A DNA stretch of 7,319 nucleotides from Acidobacteriaceae bacterium. GTDB lineage: Bacteria > Acidobacteriota > Terriglobia > Terriglobales > Acidobacteriaceae. The translations under genes were made by a program, and so were the position numbers. Below, piece after piece: positions 1 to 6,398 of this stretch. Under the pieces are notes generated by a model. The model made no database searches and was not told the DNA's origin. It saw only the letters and a list, made by a program, of their open reading frames with translations. Where the stretch lies: the NCBI GenBank assembly GCA_003156235.1, contig PMGP01000410.1, positions 381 through 7,699 on the forward strand, in the 5' to 3' direction. Position 1 is the first letter of the stretch. Every line of letters starts with the position of its first letter.

Positions 1-64
1 CCGGGCCTTTCTGTTTGCTTGGACGGTAATAGGGTCAGGATATGTCGTCTGGAGAGACGTTTTC

Positions 65-397
65 TTACGTCAGCCGCAACTCTTCGCTGATCGCGGATTC
101 TTGAACAGGGCGGGTTTCCCATTTTACGGAGGCCGCATCCTGATTTGATTCCTGGGAGCGGCGCTTCGAGTTGTACATTTGTAGGTCGGCTGCAATGCAC
201 AACGACTCAGTGTCGGGTGCGTCTTCAGGAAAGACGGCAATGCCAACACTAGCGCCAACGCTTACCTTCTAACCCTCTATATCGAGCGGATCGTTAAGCA
301 GTTGCTGCAACGATCTTCCCACGAACTCGGCATCTTCGCGAGTTGAAGGCGAAAGGCGGGGGTCCCACATTACACCATCCCTGAAAATGCCTTCGGT
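65..397 (-). pseudogene. Eroded C-terminal fragment of a GGDEF (diguanylate cyclase) domain
   Basis: Reading the minus strand from 397 to a TAA at 65-67 gives DAEFVGRSLQQLL, then LNDPLDIEG, an in-frame TAG at 269-271, then KVSVGASVGIAVFPEDAP, DTESLCIAADLQMYNSKRR and a polar tail ending in LRLT. The order (a DAE..a..L helix, a P.dI.G strand, a VS.GASiGIA.fPeD strand, an AD..MY.sKr helix) is the well-known end of GGDEF domains, which make cyclic di-GMP. The GGDEF signature itself and the whole N-terminal half are missing, the frame is closed by a TGA at 398-400, and the TAG splits the rest. No intact product is possible, so I call it a remnant of a signalling gene. The stop replaces a residue next to a Lys in the usual hinge, so one base change from a sense codon would explain it. 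The family assignment is by motif recall. Confidence 0.75.
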
Positions 398-411
398 TCA
401 GAGAACCTAAG
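391..411 (-). terminator. Candidate intrinsic terminator downstream of murA
   Basis: Starting 7 bases after the murA stop, the minus strand can fold into a stem of CTT plus GGTTC pairing with GAACC plus AAG, with one mismatch and a 3-base loop. It is followed by GCATTTTC, so there is only a short T stretch. The stem is modest and the T-run weak, so this is a candidate. The hairpin also contains the TGA that closes the GGDEF remnant frame. Confidence 0.35.
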
Positions 412-418
412 CCACTCG

Positions 419-1717
419 CTAAGCGGCGTCTGCCGGTTCGTCCCTGGGAGGGAAGATGTTGCCCATGCGCCGGATTTGCGCGCCGACCCCGGCCAGCTTC
501 TCCTCGATGCGCTCATAGCCGCGATCCATGTGATAGACGCGGTCCAGGATGGACTCGCCGTCGGCTATCAGCGCGGCCAAAACCAGCGACGCCGAGGCTC
601 GCAGGTCCGAGCACATGACGGCCGCGGCAGAGAGTTTTGCCGGCCCGCGCACGGTGGCCGTCCTGCCTTCCACCTTGATGTTGGCGCCCATCCGAACCAG
701 TTCTTGCACGTGCATGAAGCGGTTCTCAAAGATGTTTTCCTCGATCACGCTGACGCCCTCGGCCTGGGTTGCAAGCGCCATGTATTGCGCCTGCATGTCG
801 GTGGGGAAGCCTGGGTATTCTTCGGTAGAGATGCCGGCCGCGCGAAGCTGTTCGCCGGCGCGCACGCGCACCGAATCGGGCCCCAGAATATCCACGCGCG
901 CACCGGCCTCTTGCAGCTTGGCGATCACCGCGCTGAGGTGCTCCGGATTGCAATTAGCCACGGTTAGATCTCCGCCGGTAATAGCGCCTGCTACCAGGAA
1001 TGTACCCGCCTCGATGCGGTCGGGGTTGATGCGGTAGCGCGCGCCATGCAGACGGCTGACGCCCTGCACGCGAATCGTGGAGGTGCCCGCGCCTTCGATC
1101 TTCGCGCCCATGGCGGTGAGCAGCGCGGCGAGGTCGGCAACCTCGGGCTCGCGCGCGCAATTCTCCATCAGGGTTTCGCCTTCAGCAAGAACGGCAGCCA
1201 TCAGCAGGTCTTCTGTGCCGGTGACGGTAATCTTGTCGAAAACGATGTGCGCGCCGTGCAATCGCTCTGCCCGCGCATCCAGATAACCGTGCTCCTGGGT
1301 GATGGTGACGCCCATCTTCTCCAGGCCTTTGATGTGCAGATCGATGGGACGGCCACCGATGGCGCATCCGCCGGGCATGGCTACGCGCGCTACGCCTGTG
1401 CGGGCAATCAGCGGGCCGAGCACCAGGGAGCTGGCGCGCATGGTCTTCACGATTTCGTATTTTGCGACGGGATCGGAGAGCGTGCGGCAACGGATGGTGG
1501 TCGAGTTCGGCGCGTCGGCTGGGCGGACTTCGGCGCCCATCGACGAGAGCAGCCGCCGCTGGGTGGCGATGTCCCACACCTGGGGAATGTTTTCGAGAAT
1601 GATCTCGTCCTCGGTCAGAATCGCCGCCGCCATGCAGGGCAGCGCCGAGTTCTTGGCCCCCGAGACGCGAATCGTGCCTGTGAGCGGATTGCCGCCGCGA
1701 ATGACAAATTTATCCAT
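419..1717 (-). CDS. murA: UDP-N-acetylglucosamine 1-carboxyvinyltransferase (MurA)
   Basis: Cytoplasmic enzyme that transfers enolpyruvate from phosphoenolpyruvate to UDP-GlcNAc, the first committed step of peptidoglycan precursor synthesis and the target of fosfomycin. The 432-residue protein is close to the usual ~420. Visible hallmarks are SGAKNSALP with Lys22 and Asn23, the MRAS arginine (Arg94), the PGGCAIGGRPIDLH loop with the PEP-binding cysteine at 118 (so fosfomycin-sensitive in type), Asp307 in FPTDMQAQ, Arg373 in DLRAS and Arg399 in MDRGYE. All known key residues are therefore present. The ATG at 1717 gives the canonical MDKFVIRGG start. An AAGAGG lies 13 bases upstream, a long spacing. 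It is the last gene of a minus-strand run behind murQ and the HEAT-like gene (113-base gap), and no convincing own promoter is visible in that gap. The only oddity is a slightly longer polar C-terminus. Confidence 0.97.
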   Translation of the reverse strand: MDKFVIRGGNPLTGTIRVSGAKNSALPCMAAAILTEDEIILENIPQVWDIATQRRLLSSMGAEVRPADAPNSTTIRCRTLSDPVAKYEIVKTMRASSLVLGPLIARTGVARVAMPGGCAIGGRPIDLHIKGLEKMGVTITQEHGYLDARAERLHGAHIVFDKITVTGTEDLLMAAVLAEGETLMENCAREPEVADLAALLTAMGAKIEGAGTSTIRVQGVSRLHGARYRINPDRIEAGTFLVAGAITGGDLTVANCNPEHLSAVIAKLQEAGARVDILGPDSVRVRAGEQLRAAGISTEEYPGFPTDMQAQYMALATQAEGVSVIEENIFENRFMHVQELVRMGANIKVEGRTATVRGPAKLSAAAVMCSDLRASASLVLAALIADGESILDRVYHMDRGYERIEEKLAGVGAQIRRMGNIFPPRDEPADAA

Positions 1718-1830
1718 GAATGCAGAAGAGCCTCTTGATTTCTAGTGTAAATTGCGGGGCGAGGGAGGCGGCAGGAGATCAAATCCATGCAGAGCCGTGA
1801 ATTGAATGTGGCTCGATCAATGTGTCGTTG
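1718..1830 (-). other. Spacer between the HEAT-like gene and murA
   Basis: This 113-base gap contains the 11-base palindrome AAGAGCCTCTT at 1725-1735, which overlaps the weak murA ribosome-binding site, and a loose GAGCC/GGCTC pair (1791-1795 and 1810-1814) with a long loop. I see no clear -35/-10 pair and no terminator with a T-run, so read-through from murQ into murA is the simplest view. Confidence 0.4.
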
Positions 1831-2373
1831 CTAAGTGCAGATGTGGCGCACGACTTTTCCGCAGACAAGACACTTGCCGGTATGCTTGAAGGTCCTGCAA
1901 AAATCGCACCATTCTTCGGGATCGGCCAGGAAATGATTGCGACAGCAGTTTCCTTCTCTCTCTGCGCGATCCCACTCCTTCTGTTCTTTTTCACGTTCCC
2001 ACTTTTTGTTTTGCTCGGCATCATGATGGGCCATTTGGGCATAGAAGGACTGGGCAAGGACACGGTCGGTTAGTTGATCCGCCGCCTCTTTTCGCAAATA
2101 GTGATATAAATACAGGTTTCCGGCAAGTTCAGCAAAGACGGATTGAGCCAGGACTCGATCGGCGAGTTTCTTCGCGGCAACCAGGCGTACATCGGCAGCA
2201 CGATCATTTCGAGCGACATGCGCCAAAATCTCTTGGTTGGAGAGCTCTATGACGGCTGCCTTGCGAGAGTATATGTCGCGGTGTTTCCACTTGGGCCGAA
2301 ACAGATCAATCAGCGTCCAACAAGATTTACTAATCGTCCGCTGAAGCCGAAAGAAAACACTAAGGATGCTCAT
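1831..2373 (-). CDS. HEAT-like repeat protein with C-terminal cysteine-rich zinc-finger-like module
   Basis: A 180-residue protein of unknown function. Residues 37-110 form short alpha-helical repeats of the HEAT/LRV kind. The first has RKAAVIELSNQEILAHVA with NDRAADVR, then AAKKLADRVLAQSVFAELA, then KEAADQLTDRVLAQSFYAQMA. DRVLAQS occurs twice, 31 residues apart (2140-2163 and 2047-2070). Residues 121-140 are a charged, probably helical linker rich in Lys, Glu and Trp. The last 40 residues carry Cys143, Cys144, His147, CDFC (156-159), His164, CLVC (168-171), His177 and Cys179, enough for one or two zinc sites. There is no signal peptide or membrane segment, so it is probably cytoplasmic. The ATG is preceded by CGGAG at a good 7-base spacing. 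It lies 42 bases after the murQ stop and 113 before murA, so it is likely co-transcribed. HEAT-like repeats usually bind proteins, and a scaffold or adaptor role is a guess. The antisense frame is less convincing. Confidence 0.75.
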   Translation of the reverse strand: MSILSVFFRLQRTISKSCWTLIDLFRPKWKHRDIYSRKAAVIELSNQEILAHVARNDRAADVRLVAAKKLADRVLAQSVFAELAGNLYLYHYLRKEAADQLTDRVLAQSFYAQMAHHDAEQNKKWEREKEQKEWDRAEREGNCCRNHFLADPEEWCDFCRTFKHTGKCLVCGKVVRHICT

Positions 2374-2415
2374 TTCAACACTCCGCCGAAGCAGTGAATG
2401 ATCGCGCCAGTTATT

Positions 2416-3394
2416 CTACAGCTCCAGCACATTGTCCTCGATGGCGAGGCGGACGTTGCCGTCGGATTTTGCGAGGCGGCGGACGGCTTCGGGCTTGTCA
2501 ACTTTAGCCTTGAGCATGACCAGGGCAACGGGGACGCTGCGTCCGGCGCTCTTGATGGTCTGCGACCGCGGCCTCGCGGTCGATTTTGCAGGCGCACATC
2601 AGGATGCGGATGCCGCGCTCGACGAGCTTGGAGTTCTGCATGTGGACGTTGACCATCAGGTTTTCGTAGACGTAGCCGAGCCGGGTCATGGCGCCGGTGG
2701 TGATGATGTTGAGAATCATCTTCTGGGCGCTGCCGGCCTTCATGCGCGTGGAGCCGGAGATGACCTCGGGGCCTACGTCGGCAAGGATGACGGTTTCCGC
2801 GGCGGCGGCCAGCGGAGTTCCCTGGTTGCATGTGACGGCGGCAGTGTGAGCTCCGCGAGCGCGGGCGTATGCCACGGCTGCGACTACGTATGGAGTGCGG
2901 CCGGAAGCGGAGACGCCGATGACCACGTCTTTGCGGGTGGGGCGGCGGCGGGCGATGTCCCGTTGGCCAAGCTCTTCAGAATCTTCATTGACTTCGACAG
3001 CCGAGGCCAGCGCCTTGGGCCCGCCAGCCATGATGTACTGCACCTGACCGGGGGCGGTCGAATAGGAGGGCGGGCACTCGGCGGAGTCGAGCGCCGCAAT
3101 TCGCCCGCTGGAGCCGGCGCCGATATAGATCAGCCGGCCACCCTCGCGCAAGCTGCGAGCCACCTGGTCGATGACCAGCGCAATCTCCGGAATCGCTTTC
3201 TTGACCGCTGCTGCTACCTTGGCATCTTCATGGTTGATGATGCGCGCGATTTCCAGCGCGGATTTGGTGTCAAAGCCTTGAGAAGCATCGTTCTGACACT
3301 CGGTGGTCAATTCTTGAAGCTGGGAGGCCTGGTCTTTCTTGGTGTCATTTAGATGAGCGCCGGGCGTCTCCTGCATCGTTGAGCTGATTAGCAT
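2416..3394 (-). CDS. murQ: N-acetylmuramic acid 6-phosphate etherase (MurQ), frameshifted near its 3' end
   Basis: Cytoplasmic SIS-domain lyase that removes D-lactate from MurNAc-6-phosphate to give GlcNAc-6-phosphate in cell-wall recycling. Numbered from the ATG at 3394, it shows the sugar-phosphate loop GAGSSGR (92-98), DSAECPP with catalytic Glu106, a second acidic residue at Glu137, SASGRTPY (162-169) and the GCKR/MurQ signature GPEVISGSTRMKAGSAQK (208-225). After IDREAAVA the frame runs into unrelated sequence and stops at 2504. The next frame instead continues TIKSAGRSVPVALVMLK, then KVDKPEAVRRLAKSDGNVRL, to a TAG at 2416-2418, which fits the normal MurQ C-terminus. The join needs one extra base near 2560 and restores 325 residues. 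The ATG at 3394 (or GTG at 3397) has GGGG upstream. The TTG at 3436 is unlikely because it lies upstream of the promoter. The gene heads the murQ, HEAT-like, murA run. Family certain; integrity uncertain. Confidence 0.9.
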
Positions 3395-3415
3395 CACATA
3401 GAACCCCAATTTAAG

Positions 3416-3445
3416 ATTATAAATGGAAACGGTCAACTCCGGAGT
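3416..3445 (-). promoter_or_regulatory. Candidate murQ promoter and palindromic operator
   Basis: The minus strand has a perfect TATAAT at 3421-3416, 21 bases before the murQ ATG at 3394, so the transcript would have a very short leader. No good -35 box lies at 16-18 bases. TTGACC at 3436-3431 is only 9 bases away. In the -35 position is instead a perfect 10-base palindrome, ACTCCGGAGT (3436-3445). A weak -35 replaced by a dyad would fit an activator- or repressor-controlled promoter. The box is clear and the control is inference. Confidence 0.45.
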
Positions 3446-3455
3446 AAAAATCGCC

Positions 3456-3473
3456 CAAAATCAGGCCATTTTG
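3456..3473. repeat. Short inverted repeat upstream of the murQ promoter
   Basis: CAAAAT and ATTTTG form perfect 6-base arms around a 6-base centre (CAGGCC). It sits 35-52 bases upstream of the murQ TATAAT box, a typical place for an upstream regulator site, but it could equally be chance. Confidence 0.3.
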
Positions 3474-3483
3474 AGGTTACCCC

Positions 3484-3555
3484 AGGTCCGAAGGGACCTA
3501 GAAAGAAGCAAGCGTGGACCGGGAGGTCCACTCTACAGCCGGCCGGGAGGCCGGC
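3484..3555. repeat. Row of three perfect stem-loops (REP-like intergenic element)
   Basis: Hairpin 1 (3484-3499) pairs AGGTCC with GGACCT over loop GAAG. Hairpin 2 (3514-3531) pairs GTGGACC with GGTCCAC over loop GGGA. Hairpin 3 (3538-3555) pairs GCCGGCC with GGCCGGC over the same loop GGGA. Hairpins 2 and 3 are each 18 bases long, differ at several stem positions with both sides changed together, and are followed by related linkers, TCTACA and GCTACAG. Different stems with one loop and one linker point to a repeated unit kept for its fold. It lies between GH2 and murQ, both read leftward, and could end or stabilise the GH2 transcript. No T-run follows on either strand. I know of GC-rich hairpin repeats in acidobacterial intergenic DNA but cannot match this one to a named family. 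Confidence 0.7.
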
Positions 3556-3619
3556 GCTACAGTTTCATGTGTGGCGGGTCGGGGAAACCGGTGGGGGACT
3601 TCAAAGGTGACCAGTTCGG

Positions 3620-3655
3620 CGCGGAATCCGCGGTACGAATCGCTCCGTAAGCGAT
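3620..3655 (-). terminator. Two stem-loops just downstream of the GH2 gene
   Basis: ATCGCT (3639-3644) pairs with AGCGAT (3650-3655) over 5 bases, and CGCGGA (3620-3625) pairs with TCCGCG (3627-3632) over one base. They lie 20-56 bases after the GH2 stop, where a terminator would be expected, but there is no run of T. At best they are a factor-independent terminator of poor form or an RNA end protector. Confidence 0.3.
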
Positions 3656-3675
3656 GCCGATTGACCTGTATGTCG

Positions 3676-6330
3676 TTATTGTGCCGCGACGGCAGTTGTG
3701 AGGGTGATGGTTTGCGGGGCGATGTTCCAGCCTTCGATCTGGACGATGAAGTTGCCGGCGGCGCTCTCCGGCAACAGCGCGGTCAGGGTACGCGACTCAC
3801 CGGGCACAAGCTCGATCCAGTTGTCGGACCAGAGGACGGGCGCGATGAGTTCGCCGGTGGGTGTGCGCACGGCGGCGCTGATCTGGAAGGCTAATTCCAC
3901 CGAGGAGTTGGAGAGATGCAGGCGCAGCTCGCGGCCACGCGGGGTGGTTTCGATCTCTGCGTGGGATGTGATTTTCGACGGCGGCAGGCTGGTCAGCGCT
4001 GACAAGTCTTCGTGGCGCACGGCGGGCGTGTGCGTGTAGTCGGTCTTGGCCCAGTCGAAGGAGGTGAGCGTGGTGGGAACCCAGTAGAAGTTGCGGCTCA
4101 CAACATTTCCAGATGCGTCCGCGAGGGTCAAGTCGACGAAGAGGATGCGGTCGGAGCCTTGATAGAGGCTCTCCGGGATGGAGAAGACGCGCTGCGCGCT
4201 GTCGGCCGCGGCATCGACAACCGTCTGGCTGCTGTAGATTTCCTTTCCCGCCAGGTTGTAAACGCGGACGCCGGCATGGAGATTTGCGGCGGGCGCGTAG
4301 GTGCTGTTGACTATCACGATGGAGAGATCGTCGTAGGAGTACTGAATGTGCAGTGGCTCGCAGGCCTTCTTGACAGCGAAGTATCCGGAGCCGGCATCAA
4401 GATAGTAGTCGTAGAGGTGCCAGATCATGGAGGGCCAGGCGTTGTTGAGCATCCATTGAATGACGCCGGTGGAGGCGTATTTGTTTTTACTGTAGGCCTC
4501 GAATAGGCCGCGCTCGGAGTCGTACTCCATGGTTTGCGCCAGGCGTTCGTACTCGGCGGCGGAGTGCGGCTTGGCGTAGATGGCTTCCATGGCTTGGTCG
4601 AAGACCTGGAATGCGGAGAAATTTCCGCTGCCGTAGTGATAACTCCAGGCCGCGGAGGGCGGCCATGCCTCGGGGTCGGGCAAGAACTTTTTCCGGCTGG
4701 CCAGCGACGGAATGGCCGGGCCGGGGCTGGTCTCGGTGTTGAAGCCATAGGCGCCGCCGTGTTGCCGATCTACATACCAGTAGCTGGGCGCGACGTAATC
4801 GTAAGGCCCGGTCATCTTGACGCCGCTTGCGCCGGTCACCGTGGTGGGCGCGGCCGTGGCGGAAGAGAGCACGGGATTGGGCCAGTGAGTTTCGGACTCG
4901 ACTTTCAGGTAGGCGCTCTCCACATCGGCGGGCGGAGGATTGTCGCTGCCATTGAGCCACACCAGGAGGCTGGCGTGGTGGCGCAAACGCAGCATTTGCG
5001 CGCGCAAAGAGGCGGTGGCGATGGAAAGGTCCTCCGGAGTCCACTCCTTCCAGTGCTCCCAATGGTCGCAGCAGCACCAGCCCAGCATCACCAGGATGCC
5101 CTGCTGATCGGCCAGATGAAAGAACTCATCGGTTTCGAGCTTGCCTTCCAGGCGAATGGTGTTCAGGTTCAGATCGCTCACCAGGCGGAACTGATCGCGC
5201 AGGCGCTTGTCGTCCGAGCGCAGCAGCATATCCTGCGACCAGCCCGCGCCGCGAATCAGGAGAGGCTTGCCGTTGACACGGAAAAGGCGGCTGCCGCCGG
5301 CCGTGAGTTCCGAGGTGATTTCGCGAAAACCGAAGTCCACGCTTTGCTCATCCGTGGTTTGGCCTTTCACGCTGAAGCTGAGGGTGAGGCGCTCCAGATG
5401 CGGCTCGCCCATCTGACGGGGCCACCATGGTTTGGGATTGTGGATTTGGAGTTGCGGAAACTTCTCGGGGATGAAAATGATTTCGCGATCTTCGTGAGGC
5501 GCCAACTCGACCGGCTGCTCGAAGCGAATTCCGGCGGCAGTGCCGGAAACCAGGCCTTTGACTGCATGATCGCTCGCGTTGTGCAACTCGGCGTAGACGG
5601 TCAGGTCCGCTGTGTCGAGCGTTTGATCAAGAAAATGCGTAACTGCCAGCGGAGAACGCACCGTGACCGGGCCGGTCGAAAGCAGATCGACCGCGCCCGT
5701 GAGGCCCATGTCCTTATCCGGCGGCGCGGGATTCCAGTCGACCCAGTTGATGCCCAGGTCCTTTTCCGTGGGCGCGAAGGTCTCCACGGCCAGCACATTC
5801 ATCTTGCCTGGTTTCAGGAACTCCGTTACATCAAAGTCATAGGTGCGATAGGCTCCGGCAACCTGAGTCGAGTCCGCGATTCTGTGGCCGTTCAGCCAGA
5901 TTTCGCCGCGGTAGTTGATGCCACCGAAATGAAGCCAGAATCGCGCTTCTTTTTGCGGTGTGGCCGGCGCGGTGAACTCAGTGCGATACCACCAGCCGCA
6001 GCGGTAGGGGCTCTCCTGCGCCATGGGTAGATTGGCAAAGATGCGGCCGATGGGATAATCCGTGCCGGGAATCTGGCGCAGGTTCATGCCGAAGTAGGGA
6101 TCGGGAGAGACGCCTGCGGTGACCTGCGCGGCCAGCACGGTGCTGGGTACGGTGGTTTGCAACCAATCCTTCGTGGAAAATTCCTCTGAGGCAATCGATT
6201 CGCCCGCGGCCTGGAGCTTGCAGGCTGACTGTACACGCCATCCTTCGCGCAGCGGCGTTACGGTTCCAGCTTCAAGAGGAGCCGGAAGGGCGAGCAACAA
6301 CAGGAAAAGCGGCGCAAGATTTTGTTGCAT
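3676..6330 (-). CDS. Secreted GH2 exo-beta-D-glucosaminidase-like glycoside hydrolase
   Basis: An 884-residue extracytoplasmic glycosidase that probably cuts beta-1,4-linked glucosamine from the non-reducing end of chitosan-like or N-deacetylated oligosaccharides. A hydrophobic signal peptide spans residues 5-17 with likely cleavage after PLEA (21), although its N-region lacks Lys or Arg. The order is GH2 sugar-binding jelly roll (about 25-220, with WLHFGGINYRGEIWLNG), Ig-like domain (222-338), TIM barrel (345-650) and a C-terminal beta-sandwich region (660-880). GWCCCDHWE (417-425), VWLNGSD with Asp463, GPYDYVAPSYWY and GAYGFNTETSPGP with Glu533 are the exo-glucosaminidase subfamily marks. 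Asp463 and Glu533 fit the acid/base and nucleophile, 70 residues apart, close to the spacing in CsxA. The ATG has AAGGAG 11 bases upstream inside a hairpin. A beta-mannosidase-type GH2 is the main alternative. It is transcribed toward murQ but 281 bases away, so probably a separate unit. Confidence 0.88.
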   Translation of the reverse strand: MQQNLAPLFLLLLALPAPLEAGTVTPLREGWRVQSACKLQAAGESIASEEFSTKDWLQTTVPSTVLAAQVTAGVSPDPYFGMNLRQIPGTDYPIGRIFANLPMAQESPYRCGWWYRTEFTAPATPQKEARFWLHFGGINYRGEIWLNGHRIADSTQVAGAYRTYDFDVTEFLKPGKMNVLAVETFAPTEKDLGINWVDWNPAPPDKDMGLTGAVDLLSTGPVTVRSPLAVTHFLDQTLDTADLTVYAELHNASDHAVKGLVSGTAAGIRFEQPVELAPHEDREIIFIPEKFPQLQIHNPKPWWPRQMGEPHLERLTLSFSVKGQTTDEQSVDFGFREITSELTAGGSRLFRVNGKPLLIRGAGWSQDMLLRSDDKRLRDQFRLVSDLNLNTIRLEGKLETDEFFHLADQQGILVMLGWCCCDHWEHWKEWTPEDLSIATASLRAQMLRLRHHASLLVWLNGSDNPPPADVESAYLKVESETHWPNPVLSSATAAPTTVTGASGVKMTGPYDYVAPSYWYVDRQHGGAYGFNTETSPGPAIPSLASRKKFLPDPEAWPPSAAWSYHYGSGNFSAFQVFDQAMEAIYAKPHSAAEYERLAQTMEYDSERGLFEAYSKNKYASTGVIQWMLNNAWPSMIWHLYDYYLDAGSGYFAVKKACEPLHIQYSYDDLSIVIVNSTYAPAANLHAGVRVYNLAGKEIYSSQTVVDAAADSAQRVFSIPESLYQGSDRILFVDLTLADASGNVVSRNFYWVPTTLTSFDWAKTDYTHTPAVRHEDLSALTSLPPSKITSHAEIETTPRGRELRLHLSNSSVELAFQISAAVRTPTGELIAPVLWSDNWIELVPGESRTLTALLPESAAGNFIVQIEGWNIAPQTITLTTAVAAQ

Positions 6331-6331
6331 G

Positions 6332-6346
6332 AGGAGCGGAACTCCT
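6332..6346 (-). promoter_or_regulatory. Hairpin enclosing the GH2 ribosome-binding site
   Basis: On the minus strand AGGAG pairs perfectly with CTCCT over a 5-base loop (TTCCG). The AGGAG is the likely Shine-Dalgarno of the GH2 gene and the start codon follows 1 base after the stem. Folding would hide the site and lower translation. The stem is only 5 pairs, so the effect may be small. Confidence 0.4.
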
Positions 6347-6357
6347 TCAATCGCGAA

Positions 6358-6398
6358 AGAGAAATTCTCTCATAGATGGATGCAGAAGAATCTGCATC
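6358..6398. repeat. Two further dyad symmetries in the GH2 leader
   Basis: AGAGAA and TTCTCT (6358-6370) flank a single central A. GATGCAGA and TCTGCATC (6379-6398) form perfect 8-base arms around a 4-base centre. They lie 28-40 and 49-68 bases upstream of the GH2 ATG. Each could be an operator or an RNA hairpin. A weak TTGATG on the minus strand (6400-6395) overlaps the larger dyad, but no good -10 box follows at normal spacing, so I do not place a promoter. Confidence 0.45.

Noticed and set aside
46..59. CGTCT/AGACG hairpin followed by TTTT on the plus strand
   Set aside because: A 5-base stem with a short T-run and no plus-strand gene before it; likely chance.
1720..1729. ATGCAGAAGA shared between the murA upstream region and the GH2 leader (6380-6389)
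   Set aside because: Many 10-base matches are expected by chance in 7 kb, and only the GH2 copy is part of a dyad.
1822..2073. Plus-strand 83-residue frame with a strongly hydrophobic middle, like a small membrane protein
   Set aside because: It is antisense to the HEAT-like gene. The hydrophobic stretch is the mirror of a Lys/Glu-rich linker, and the minus strand has the better ribosome site and recognisable repeats.
2540..2582. Programmed frameshifting in murQ
   Set aside because: No slippery heptamer or ribosome-site-like stimulator precedes the join, and MurQ is not known to use recoding. A real or artefactual indel is simpler.
2370..2831. A 153-residue minus-strand frame covering the murQ 3' end
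   Set aside because: The Arg/His/Pro-rich sequence is an out-of-frame shadow. The murQ motifs lie in the other two frames.
3394..3436. TTG at 3436 as the murQ start
   Set aside because: It lies upstream of the TATAAT box and touches its only GGAG. The ATG at 3394 has a better spaced GGGG and fits the family N-terminus.
3484..3555. CRISPR array or rRNA/tRNA-like structure for the hairpin row
   Set aside because: Unit spacing is too short, the stems are not identical repeats, there are no spacers, and no tRNA-like cloverleaf can be drawn.
4534..6030. Long 498-residue plus-strand frame inside the GH2 gene
   Set aside because: Such antisense frames are common in GC-rich coding DNA. Its composition (rich in Gly, Arg, Ala, Val) matches no family, and the GH2 frame is certain.
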